Assembly (NCBI RefSeq): GCF_004358205.1
Contig: NZ_SMYO01000029.1
Coordinates: 1 to 30,522 of the forward strand
Reading direction: 5' to 3'
Source of the DNA: Bacillus salipaludis
GTDB taxonomy: Bacteria; Bacillota; Bacilli; Bacillales_B; DSM-18226
DNA: 30,522 bases
In this document: in pieces, positions 16,716 through 24,436 of the stretch
Numbering within the stretch: position 1 is the stretch's first letter
Layout: each line of letters starts with the position of its first letter
Notes under the pieces: generated by a model
Databases searched by the model: none
What the model was told of the DNA's origin: nothing
The model's input: the letters and a program-made list of their open reading frames with translations, nothing else
Position numbers and translations under genes: made by a program

Positions 16716-16730
16716 ATGAAAGCGATTCCT
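16716..16730 (+). promoter_or_regulatory. cre box (CcpA site), full consensus match
   Basis: ATGAAAGCGATTCCT matches WTGNAANCGNWNNCW at every defined position. It lies in the intergenic region between the divergent LuxR-type gene and the aldehyde dehydrogenase, 193 bases before the latter's ATG. Confidence 0.7.
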
Positions 16731-16922
16731 TTTATCACTGAAAGTATATTGAAATATTATGAAAAAATATCCATTTTTATCATTTTGTTCCTTGTTATTC
16801 CTAACAAAAATGGCCCATCTGGGTAATAGAAATTAAACCGAAATTTCAGAATAATAATAACATAACAAATTCATTGTGCTGCTTTAAAATCCGTAATGCA
16901 CAAAAAGGGAGTGGATGAAAGA

Positions 16923-18395
16923 ATGACAAAAGTTTATAAGCTGTTTATTGGGGGAAGTTGGGTTGATAGTAATTCTGGAAAAACCTTTAAGTCGATAAAC
17001 CCGGCCACTGGTGAAATCAATGGAATAATCTCTGAAGCAGATGAAGGGGACGTCCATCAAGCCGTTCAAGCAGCTCGTAAAGCTTTTGAATCGGGTGCAT
17101 GGGCGAGTATGTCTCCTGGAGATCGAGGCAGATTGCTTTATAAAGCGGCTCAAAAAATGTGGGAAAAGCTAGACTTCCTTGCTGAACTCGAATCCATGGA
17201 TAATGGACTTCCTATTAATGAAACAAAATACATTGCCATGCCTGCAACCATTGATGTTCTTGAATTTTATGCCGGTCTTGCTAATAAAGTTCAAGGGGAT
17301 ACATTTGCTTCACCCTCCAATCGATTTAACTATTCTTTAAGAGAGCCGTTAGGTGTAATTGGGGCAATCGTGCCTTGGAATTTTCCGCTTATGCTTACGA
17401 TGTGGAAGCTGGCACCAGCACTTGCAGCTGGTAATACCATTGTGATTAAACCAGCTGAGGAAACCTCCATCAGCATTTTAGAACTTGCAAAAATCTTTCA
17501 AGAGGTGGGCATTCCAGATGGGGTTTTGAACATTATCCCCGGAACAGGACCTGTCGCGGGTAATGCATTAGTATCGCATCCTGAAGTAGATAAAATTGCC
17601 TTTACAGGTTCGACTGAGACAGGCCGCCTGATCATGCAAACTGCCAGCCATAATTTGAAACCGGTTTCACTTGAGCTGGGCGGTAAGTCACCGAATATTG
17701 TGTTTAATGATGCCTCTCTTGAAGATGCCGTTAACGGTTCCATGTTTGGAATTTATTTTGCACAAGGTCAAGTATGTGCAGCAGGTTCGCGCTTATTTGT
17801 TCAGGACGGGATTTATGATAAGTTTATGGATTTATTTTTTAATAAAGTTCAATCGATACGCATTGGAAATCCCCTTGATGCAACCACTCAAATGGGGCCG
17901 CAAGTATCTGATAAACAACTTAAAACCATTGAACACTATGTAAGCTGTGGACTAGAAGAGGGGGCCAGGTTAGTAACAGGCGGTAAACGTTATGAAAATG
18001 CTGGCAGTGGTTATTATTTTTCACCGACTATTTTTGAAAACGTAACAAATCAAATGAAGATTGCCCAAGAAGAGATTTTCGGCCCAGTTGTATCCGTCAT
18101 TCGTTTTAAAGATGAAGAGGATGCGCTTTTAAAGGCAAATGATACTGTGTATGGCTTGGCATCAGGAGTTTGGACAAATGATCTTCAACGGGCACATCGC
18201 ATGGCGCGTGGCCTAAAATCCGGAACGGTATATGTGAACACGTATAATATGCTGGATAGTACGACTCCTTTTGGCGGCACAAAGCAAAGCGGGTTTGGCA
18301 GAGAGTTAGGAGTGCAGGCAATGGATATGTATACCCATACAAAAAGTGTATGGATCGATTTGAATAAAAATGGATTAAATTGGTACGGAGTATAA
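16923..18395 (+). CDS. NAD(P)-dependent aldehyde dehydrogenase
   Basis: 490-aa cytoplasmic aldehyde dehydrogenase that oxidises an aldehyde to the acid. The Rossmann and catalytic residues are all present: PWNFPL (N153), the nucleotide-binding GSTETGR (from G229), the general base E251 in ELGGKSPN, the nucleophile C285 in QGQVCAAGSR, and EIFGPV (near 385). It resembles the DhaS/betaine- and phenylacetaldehyde-dehydrogenase group in length and motifs; the substrate is not readable. The next gene is a copper amine oxidase, whose products are aldehydes, so the two fit one pathway. ATG 16923 is preferred over 16896: the protein then starts MTKVYKLFIGG, and GGGAG lies upstream, though the spacing (about 11) is long. 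Confidence 0.92.
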   Translation: MTKVYKLFIGGSWVDSNSGKTFKSINPATGEINGIISEADEGDVHQAVQAARKAFESGAWASMSPGDRGRLLYKAAQKMWEKLDFLAELESMDNGLPINETKYIAMPATIDVLEFYAGLANKVQGDTFASPSNRFNYSLREPLGVIGAIVPWNFPLMLTMWKLAPALAAGNTIVIKPAEETSISILELAKIFQEVGIPDGVLNIIPGTGPVAGNALVSHPEVDKIAFTGSTETGRLIMQTASHNLKPVSLELGGKSPNIVFNDASLEDAVNGSMFGIYFAQGQVCAAGSRLFVQDGIYDKFMDLFFNKVQSIRIGNPLDATTQMGPQVSDKQLKTIEHYVSCGLEEGARLVTGGKRYENAGSGYYFSPTIFENVTNQMKIAQEEIFGPVVSVIRFKDEEDALLKANDTVYGLASGVWTNDLQRAHRMARGLKSGTVYVNTYNMLDSTTPFGGTKQSGFGRELGVQAMDMYTHTKSVWIDLNKNGLNWYGV

Positions 18396-18434
18396 ATCAG
18401 TCTGTATTCAAGGATGTAAATATGTTTGTGAGAA

Positions 18435-18562
18435 GTTGATTGAGCGGAAGGTGCGAGACTCCTGCGGGAGCAGAGGGACAGGTGAGACCCCACAGGCGCA
18501 AAGCGCCGAGGAGGCTCACCGCCCGCCCCGCGGAAAGCGAGCATCCTGGAGCGGAAATCAAC
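18435..18562. repeat. GC-rich Bacillaceae intergenic repeat
   Basis: A 128-bp element bounded by inverted GTTGATT and AATCAAC, with GAGCGGAA near both ends and internal inverted stretches such as GGTGAG...CTCACC and GGCGC...GCGCC. Its base composition (GACTCCTGCGGGAGCAGAGG and CCGCCCGCCCCGCGGAAAGC) is far richer in GC than its surroundings. I recognise this type from many Bacillaceae genomes, where it occurs in many intergenic copies; it can fold into a large hairpin. It lies between the aldehyde dehydrogenase and amine oxidase genes. Confidence 0.85.
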
Positions 18563-18635
18563 CACTCTTCTTCTTGGATAAATAGCAACAAAGCTTACGA
18601 AAAAACAAAAATCTTTTAGAAAACAGCCTTATTCA

Positions 18636-18647
18636 AATAGCGCTATT
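18636..18647. promoter_or_regulatory. 12-bp palindrome upstream of the amine oxidase
   Basis: AATAGCGCTATT is a perfect palindrome 35 bases before ATG 18682, in the position of a promoter or operator. Whether a regulator uses it is unknown. Confidence 0.3.
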
Positions 18648-18681
18648 ATTCTAGTAAAACGCACAAAATGGGGAGGTATTT

Positions 18682-20742
18682 ATGAAAAAAAGTAAACTTG
18701 TACCTATTATTCTTACAACCGCTTTAGCTGTTTCTGGAGGAGTTGGTTTCTATCAGCATCATCAAACAGCGGAGGCCGCAGAAAGTGCAAAGGTAAATTC
18801 TGTTCAAAAAAAAGTTCCCTATAATCCTTTAAATCCTTTAAGCGCAGATGAAATCAATTTGGCACGTACTATTCTCAAGCAGCAGGGCTATATCAAAGCA
18901 AACACTCGTTTCCAAGAAATAAGCTTAAAGGAACCAAACAAAGAAGCGGTAAAGAACTGGAAACAGGGAAAAAAGCTCCCTCGGCAGGCAGCGATTATTG
19001 TCATGCAGGATAATCATATAAAAGAGGGACTCGTAGATTTAGGGGATAAAAAGGTCTTATCCTGGAAGGAAATGAAGGGTGCGCACGGTATGATCCTCGC
19101 GGATGACTGGGCAACCGCACAAAAGGCTATTCTCGCTAGTAATGAATATAAAAAGGCTCTGTTAAAACGGGGAATAAAAGATTTTTCTAAAGTTATTGCT
19201 ACTCCTTTAACCGTTGGTTATTTTGGTCCGAAAGATAATAGTGCGGATCCAAATAAAAAATTATTAAAAAGTGTGGCTTACTTAGATACAGGAGACGGGA
19301 ATTTCTGGGGACACCCTATCGAGAATCTTGTTGCCGTCATCGATTTGGATAAAAAGAAGGTGATTCAAGTTCAGGATGAAGGCGTGATACCGGTCCCAAT
19401 GAAAAACACCTCTTATGTCATGAAGGATAATGCTAGTAAGCGCGAGCCGGCTAAACCTCTTAATATTGTGCAGCCAAAGGGTACAAGCTTCCACGTTAAT
19501 GGGAATGAAGTCAAATGGCAAAATTTCACCTTCCACTTTCGCTTGGATCCGCGTGTAGGCCCTGTTATTAATACCGTTACCTATAATGATCATGGAAAAA
19601 TAAGAAAAATCATGTATGAAGGCAGTCTTGGCGGAATGACCGTCCCTTATGGAGATCCAGATGTCGGTTGGTATTTCAAATCATATATGGATTCCGGGGA
19701 ATATGGTGTAGGGAATTTAGGCAGACCTCTTGTGAAAGGTTCGGACGTACCAGCAAATGCTAAACTGTTCGATGCTACTTTGGTTGACTACCAAGGGAAG
19801 CCGTATGTATCACATAATGTGATGGGCATATTCGAGCGTGAGGGCGGTCCTGAATGGACACATAATGATTTTGTTACAGGCACTTCGGAGAGCAGGGATC
19901 GACGAGAATTGGTTCTTCGTTTCATCACGACTGTAGGGAATTATGATTATATATTTGATTGGGTATTCCAGCAAAACGGGAATATTGAAATCGATAGTGG
20001 TGCTTCAGGTATTGAAGCGGTTAAAGCTGTGAAGAGTAAGACGATGCACGACAGTACGGCCAAACAAGATACACGAAATGGGACATTGCTTGATCAAAAT
20101 CTAGTCGGTGTATACCACCAGCATATTTTTAATTTCCGGCTTGATATGGATGTAGATGGGGAGAAAAACAGTGTGGAGAAAATAACCCCTAAAGCTCAAA
20201 GTGTTACCGACAAATCGTATCCTTATCGCAATAGTGAAATGGTTGTCGGCAAAACTATCTATAAAAAGGAATTAGATGCAGCACAGAAATGGACTGACCC
20301 TAGCAAACTCATACTGGTTACGAATAGTGAAAAGGAAAATAAGCAAGGGTATCCGACGGGTTATCAGATTATCCCTTATGCTGGCGGTACCCAGCCATTT
20401 GCTGAAAACCTGCTGTTTACGAGTGATTCCTATCTTGCGAAGCGAGTCGGTTATGCAGGAAAACATGTTTGGGTAACACCTTATAATGAAAATGAACTAT
20501 ATCCAGAAGGGAAATATATCAATCAGAGTACGAAAGAAATCGGCCTGGGATTGTGGACGCAGCAAAATCGACCAATTGAAAATACGGATGACGTTGTTTG
20601 GGTCACAACTGGAATTACCCATATTCCAAGAGCGGAAGAATGGCCAATCATGCCAACAGAATGGGTATCCCTATTATTGAAACCATATAATTTCTTTGAT
20701 CAGACCCCAACTCTTGATTTGCAAAAACCGAACAGCAAGTAA
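18682..20742 (+). CDS. secreted copper amine oxidase
   Basis: 686-aa primary-amine oxidase that converts amines plus O2 and water to aldehyde, ammonia and H2O2. A signal peptide (residues 1 to about 32, ending near HHQTAEAA) sends it outside. The topaquinone precursor is Y421 in the TVGNYDY motif; D337 in YMDSGEYGVG is the expected catalytic base; copper ligands are H479 and H481 (YHQHIF) and H647 in THIPRAEEW. N2/N3-type domains precede the catalytic domain. Length fits the family. ATG 18682 has GGGGAGG upstream. It is followed by a terminator and the FtsEX-like genes; the upstream aldehyde dehydrogenase would use its product. No covalent wall anchor is visible. Confidence 0.95.
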   Translation: MKKSKLVPIILTTALAVSGGVGFYQHHQTAEAAESAKVNSVQKKVPYNPLNPLSADEINLARTILKQQGYIKANTRFQEISLKEPNKEAVKNWKQGKKLPRQAAIIVMQDNHIKEGLVDLGDKKVLSWKEMKGAHGMILADDWATAQKAILASNEYKKALLKRGIKDFSKVIATPLTVGYFGPKDNSADPNKKLLKSVAYLDTGDGNFWGHPIENLVAVIDLDKKKVIQVQDEGVIPVPMKNTSYVMKDNASKREPAKPLNIVQPKGTSFHVNGNEVKWQNFTFHFRLDPRVGPVINTVTYNDHGKIRKIMYEGSLGGMTVPYGDPDVGWYFKSYMDSGEYGVGNLGRPLVKGSDVPANAKLFDATLVDYQGKPYVSHNVMGIFEREGGPEWTHNDFVTGTSESRDRRELVLRFITTVGNYDYIFDWVFQQNGNIEIDSGASGIEAVKAVKSKTMHDSTAKQDTRNGTLLDQNLVGVYHQHIFNFRLDMDVDGEKNSVEKITPKAQSVTDKSYPYRNSEMVVGKTIYKKELDAAQKWTDPSKLILVTNSEKENKQGYPTGYQIIPYAGGTQPFAENLLFTSDSYLAKRVGYAGKHVWVTPYNENELYPEGKYINQSTKEIGLGLWTQQNRPIENTDDVVWVTTGITHIPRAEEWPIMPTEWVSLLLKPYNFFDQTPTLDLQKPNSK

Positions 20743-20771
20743 TAAAGAATTCGAATGGATATGATAATAAT

Positions 20772-20809
20772 AAATCAAAAGCATCCATTTTTTAGGATGC
20801 TTTTGATTT
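20772..20809 (+). terminator. terminator of the copper amine oxidase gene
   Basis: A perfect 15-bp stem (AAATCAAAAGCATCC with GGATGCTTTTGATTT) around an 8-base loop. The 3' arm is T-rich but not followed by a long T-tract; it ends 10 bases before the FtsE-like start. Some read-through into the next genes is possible. Confidence 0.7.
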
Positions 20810-20819
20810 AGAAGGTGAA

Positions 20820-21470
20820 ATGATGATAAAAATTGAAAATCTCAAGCAAAGCTACCTGGGAGTTCCAGTGATAAAGGGATTAAACCTTGAAATCCAAAAA
20901 GGAGAATTGGTATTTTTACAAGGAAGTTCAGGGTCAGGGAAAAGTACCTTTTTAAAAATACTAAATGGGTATACCGAGGACTTCGGGGGAGAAGTATGGA
21001 TCGAAAATGTTTCCATTAGAAAAATGAAAAAATTTGAATTAAGACGCATAACTGGTACAGTCTACCAATCTTTCGAATTGCTTGAGAGAAAAACGGCTTT
21101 CGAAAATGTTTGCTTAGCCGGTGAAGTATTAGGGAAAAGTCAGTCTGAAATCATGGGGCGGGCCAAGGAGCTTTTTGAACAGGTGGGCTTGAGAGGAAAG
21201 GAGGAACGGTATCCGGCACAACTATCAGGAGGAGAACAACAAAGGGTAGCGATTGCTCGTGCCTTACTTAATAAACCGAAAATATTGCTTGCTGATGAGC
21301 CAACGGGAAATCTGGATCCGGAAAATGCATTCATGATCATGCAGCTATTTTCACAAATTAATCAGCAACACGGTCTCACAATGCTAATCGTTACACATTC
21401 AAAAGAACTAGTCAAAACGTTTCCAGGTAGAAAAATACGAATGGAAGGGGGGATTATAAGAGAGCTATGA
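20820..21470 (+). CDS. FtsE-like ABC transporter ATPase
   Basis: 216-aa ABC ATPase most like FtsE, the cytoplasmic motor of FtsEX. Walker A GSSGSGKST (35-43), Q-loop YQSFELL (Q83), signature LSGGEQQR (135-142), Walker B ILLADEPTG (about 155-163) and the switch His in VTHSKE (H193) are intact, so it should hydrolyse ATP. ATG 20823 may be the real start, because AAGGTGA sits only 2 bases before ATG 20820. Its last codons overlap the FtsX-like start by four bases. A second FtsE, separate from the housekeeping one usually found in Bacillus, is inferred but not shown by this window. Confidence 0.88.
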   Translation: MMIKIENLKQSYLGVPVIKGLNLEIQKGELVFLQGSSGSGKSTFLKILNGYTEDFGGEVWIENVSIRKMKKFELRRITGTVYQSFELLERKTAFENVCLAGEVLGKSQSEIMGRAKELFEQVGLRGKEERYPAQLSGGEQQRVAIARALLNKPKILLADEPTGNLDPENAFMIMQLFSQINQQHGLTMLIVTHSKELVKTFPGRKIRMEGGIIREL

Positions 21471-22336
21471 ATATCTTAATCTATAGTTTGCGTGACGTTA
21501 GAGAGGGAATCAAACGAAATGCTGCAGCTGCCATAGCAACGATTTTACTGGTATTTATCTCTCTATCCATTTCAGGCAGTTTTTTATTAATGAAAACAGG
21601 TTTGGATAATGTGACCAACTTTCTAAGTTCCCAAGTGAAAATAAAGATATTTGTAGATCCTTCCGTTAATACACAAGAGGTAGCGCAAATTTTGAGAACA
21701 AAGGGCTTTACTCAAAATATAACGATTGAAACAAAAGAAGAAACCTTAAATAATTTAAGGCAATTTTTTCAGGGGAAGTCTTACTTATTTGATTCTTTTA
21801 AAGACAGCCATTTACCAGATACCATCCTGCTGGATTTAAAAGATAAGAGCGAAATTGACACAGTTGCAAAAGGATTAAAATCGATTAAAGGGATTACAGA
21901 TGTCATTTATGCTCAAACATATGCTCATACCATCCTTTCGTGGTCGAGCAAGATCAATCGATATGGACTGATTGTTTTAGCCCTTATGATTGCATGTTCC
22001 TTTTTAACCGTTCATGTCGCCGTTCATTTGGGTTTATACCAACGGCAAAAGGAAATACAGGTCAAACTATTACTAGGTGCAAAAGTCTCTCATGTTCGGA
22101 ATCAAATTTTGTTTGAGGGCTTTCTATTAGGTTTGATCGGAAGTTTATTCGCTAGTAGTACTTTATTTTTACTCTATGAATATGTTTTGTATCAATTACA
22201 GATGAAATTTTATTATATTTTTACTTTTAGTATTCAAAATATGAATTTGATTATGCTTTCTCTTATCGCATGTGGAGGAGCGATTGGATTATTAGGAAGC
22301 TACTTTGCAACAAGAAAGATGTTGAAAAATGGCTAA
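21467..22336 (+). CDS. FtsX-like permease
   Basis: 289-aa membrane protein with the FtsX plan: a short cytoplasmic N terminus, one membrane segment (about 22-43), a long extracellular loop (about 45-165) and three more membrane segments (about 168-188, 215-237, 253-277). The external loop has the FtsX-type strand pattern (SSQVKIKIFVDPSVNTQEV, IKGITDVIYAQTYAH). The cytoplasmic LYQRQKEIQVKLLLGAK between segments 2 and 3 is the MacB/FtsX coupling region. It would transmit ATP hydrolysis by the FtsE-like protein to an external partner. It overlaps the next gene by eight bases, pointing to that product as its partner. Confidence 0.87.
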   Translation: MNILIYSLRDVREGIKRNAAAAIATILLVFISLSISGSFLLMKTGLDNVTNFLSSQVKIKIFVDPSVNTQEVAQILRTKGFTQNITIETKEETLNNLRQFFQGKSYLFDSFKDSHLPDTILLDLKDKSEIDTVAKGLKSIKGITDVIYAQTYAHTILSWSSKINRYGLIVLALMIACSFLTVHVAVHLGLYQRQKEIQVKLLLGAKVSHVRNQILFEGFLLGLIGSLFASSTLFLLYEYVLYQLQMKFYYIFTFSIQNMNLIMLSLIACGGAIGLLGSYFATRKMLKNG

Positions 22337-23288
22337 ATTTATTATCGGACTTCTCACATTTTTTCTGGTATTGATTGCTGCGTCTCAAACGAGCGCTCAT
22401 GTTTTAGGTGTTTTCAAAGAGTTTCTAGTCGGCATAAATGAAAACACAACCCAACAATTAAAAAATGAAATGCAAAAAACCAAAGTCGAAATTGAACAAT
22501 TAACACCACAGGTGCAGGAAATGCAAAAGGGATATGCCCAGCAACAGGAGTTGGCTGCAGATAAATTAATGTTCTATAACTCAATTGGTATGGATGCTTA
22601 TTTGAACTTTATTTTTCAATCCAATCAAATTGAGGATGTCTTAGCGAACAAAACGATTATCCAAAAAAAAATAAAGAATGACCTGCAAGATCTTAATGAT
22701 CTTTACTATCAATATATGCAATTGAAAGTGACGAAGGAATCGCTAGAAGGAGAAACACAGCTATTAGGTGCCATTCAAGAGAATTTAAATGCAAGGAAAC
22801 AAATACTCGATCATTATGGACGTTTAAGTCCGCTTCAACTAGCAGATAAAGTCGGGCAATATTGGGACATTGTCCGTATCTTTTTGCAGGGTGATCTGCT
22901 TTATGACAATCGTTTACTATCTAAAAATTTAAAGGACTTTGTTACACAAAAAACGGCAACTTCTCCCTACCGCATAGAGGAAACGATGTTAAATCAAAAA
23001 TGTAAGGTGACGTATTTTATCCGTTCTGATCATATTTATGTTCATTATCATACCGATTATGATGATTTGATCTTAATTGGAGTGATGGCGATGGACAATC
23101 AAAACACAGCCAGTTTAAAGATCGAAGCTGGTTTTATCGATGGATTTATGATTCCGAATGGTGAACTAAAAGATCTCAAAGCTCTATCTATTAATCTTGC
23201 AGTTCTAAGCAAAGGCTCGAAAAACTTTTATGTTGAACAAACGAATGGAGCCATTGAGATTCAAAAGGCAGAGGATGCCGGGGAATAA
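22329..23288 (+). CDS. exported coiled-coil protein, likely FtsX-like partner
   Basis: 319-aa exported protein. The N-terminal signal (residues 1-23, cut after SQTSA) would leave H24 as the first mature residue. Residues about 35-75 and 110-155 form two Glu/Gln/Lys-rich coiled-coil helices (NEMQKTKVEIEQLTPQVQEM) with the same layout as the CwlO/PcsB domain that binds FtsX. No NlpC/P60, CHAP or other hydrolase motif follows. The remainder (about 190-319) looks like a beta-rich domain that I do not recognise. It starts inside the FtsX-like gene, so it is almost certainly part of one complex. It may be an adaptor or a regulator of a separate enzyme; the alternative is a signal-anchored rather than cleaved protein. 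Confidence 0.75.
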   Translation: MAKFIIGLLTFFLVLIAASQTSAHVLGVFKEFLVGINENTTQQLKNEMQKTKVEIEQLTPQVQEMQKGYAQQQELAADKLMFYNSIGMDAYLNFIFQSNQIEDVLANKTIIQKKIKNDLQDLNDLYYQYMQLKVTKESLEGETQLLGAIQENLNARKQILDHYGRLSPLQLADKVGQYWDIVRIFLQGDLLYDNRLLSKNLKDFVTQKTATSPYRIEETMLNQKCKVTYFIRSDHIYVHYHTDYDDLILIGVMAMDNQNTASLKIEAGFIDGFMIPNGELKDLKALSINLAVLSKGSKNFYVEQTNGAIEIQKAEDAGE

Positions 23289-23356
23289 ATAGGAAAAGGA
23301 ATCTCACTCCAAACTACGATTCTGTATAAATAACATGATTAAAAGGAAGAAATAAA

Positions 23357-24259
23357 ATGAAAAAAATGATTTCAATAATAGCTGTTCTATTTAGCGTCTC
23401 ATTCCTATTTTCTTCAACCGCTTTAGCCCATATTACGAACGAAAAGAATATCTATGACGATATTCAATTTTCGAAAGTTCAAGAACAAATTGTGATCCTT
23501 CGAACGATTGGAGCCCTGGCTGCGCCGGAAGGAGTGAATTTATTTAAGCCACAAGAAAAACTGACACGTGCTGAGTTAGCTTATTATATCGCCACCTTTG
23601 ATCATTTAGCGGATGATACGGCTAAAGAAGAAGTTTTTGAAAAAGCTGCACTTCAAAAAAAACGTATCATTAGTCTGGATGGTAATGCTACATATCAAGA
23701 CGTAGATCAGGCATTCTTTGGCGGAAAAGCTCCTGATTCACATAAATCAAGTGAATTGACTCATGAAGACTATGTCCGTTATTTAAGCAGATTCTTAACA
23801 GAAAAGGTTGACGGAAAAACATTATATGACTTAGCTGGGGCAGCAAATGGACCAACAGGAACCATAAGCGATGTCAAAATCATTAAAGAGGGTACAGAAG
23901 ATCAATACGTCATAACCATTGAGGGAATGAATTATAAAATAAATCCACATGGTAAAGTTTTGTATGGACCGGTTGATCTTCAGTCTTGGGGTGGGAAAAA
24001 AGTAGACCATTCTATTTTGGTTACCCACGATGGAGAGAAAGTAATTGGTTTAATTGTTTCCGCGAAAGGTCAGTTTGCAGACGATCAATTGGTAAACGAT
24101 CACTCATCGATGGGGACTCACTCTATTACTTCAAAAGGAGAGGAAAAACCATTCCCGTTTGTTCCGATGGCAGGTGGAGGTATAGTTGTAATCCTTTTCG
24201 CTTGGATATTTGTCGTTAATCGGTCAAATAAGAAAAAACGAAAAGAGTTTCTTCAGTAA
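23357..24259 (+). CDS. exported SLH-like protein with C-terminal membrane anchor
   Basis: 300-aa exported protein. Signal peptide ends FSSTALA (cut after A24), leaving H25 at the mature N terminus. One S-layer-homology-like repeat follows (about 33-80: YDDIQF, IGALAAPEGVNLFKPQEKLTRAELAYYI), then a mixed middle and a beta-rich region (about 165-235: ISDVKIIKEGTEDQYVITIE, LYGPVDLQSWGGKK). The C-terminal membrane segment (about 269-288) has a lysine-rich tail, so the protein is anchored in the membrane with its bulk outside. A single SLH unit would bind secondary wall polymer only weakly. It is 69 bases after the coiled-coil gene; same cassette likely. Function unknown. Confidence 0.75.
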   Translation: MKKMISIIAVLFSVSFLFSSTALAHITNEKNIYDDIQFSKVQEQIVILRTIGALAAPEGVNLFKPQEKLTRAELAYYIATFDHLADDTAKEEVFEKAALQKKRIISLDGNATYQDVDQAFFGGKAPDSHKSSELTHEDYVRYLSRFLTEKVDGKTLYDLAGAANGPTGTISDVKIIKEGTEDQYVITIEGMNYKINPHGKVLYGPVDLQSWGGKKVDHSILVTHDGEKVIGLIVSAKGQFADDQLVNDHSSMGTHSITSKGEEKPFPFVPMAGGGIVVILFAWIFVVNRSNKKKRKEFLQ

Positions 24260-24393
24260 ATTGAAAGACAAGTTGGTCTTAATGTTTAGACTATTGCACG
24301 AAATACAAAAGTGCAAGACCTCCAGTCACTAGAAGAAATAAATATCCAAAAGAGAACCGCCCTCATTTTCGCTGAACAATTTTGCGCAACGAA

Positions 24394-24435
24394 CAAAAAC
24401 AAGCACCTTCTACTTTTTAGAAGGGCTTGTTTTTG
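24394..24435. terminator. bidirectional terminator between SLH gene and histidine kinase
   Basis: CAAAAACAAG pairs with CTTGTTTTTG, with an inner CCTTCTA/TAGAAGG extension and a short bulge. It ends 2 bases from the stop of the leftward kinase gene. Bases 24260-24393 hold no gene that I can support. Confidence 0.8.
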
Positions 24436-24436
24436 T

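Noticed and set aside
18185..18591. Leftward frames over the GC-rich repeat
   Set aside because: Open only because of the base composition of the dispersed repeat; no ribosome site and overlap with the aldehyde dehydrogenase gene.
22329..23288. Peptidoglycan hydrolase of the CwlO/PcsB type
   Set aside because: Coiled-coil layout fits, but no NlpC/P60 or CHAP catalytic Cys/His motif can be found in the C-terminal part.
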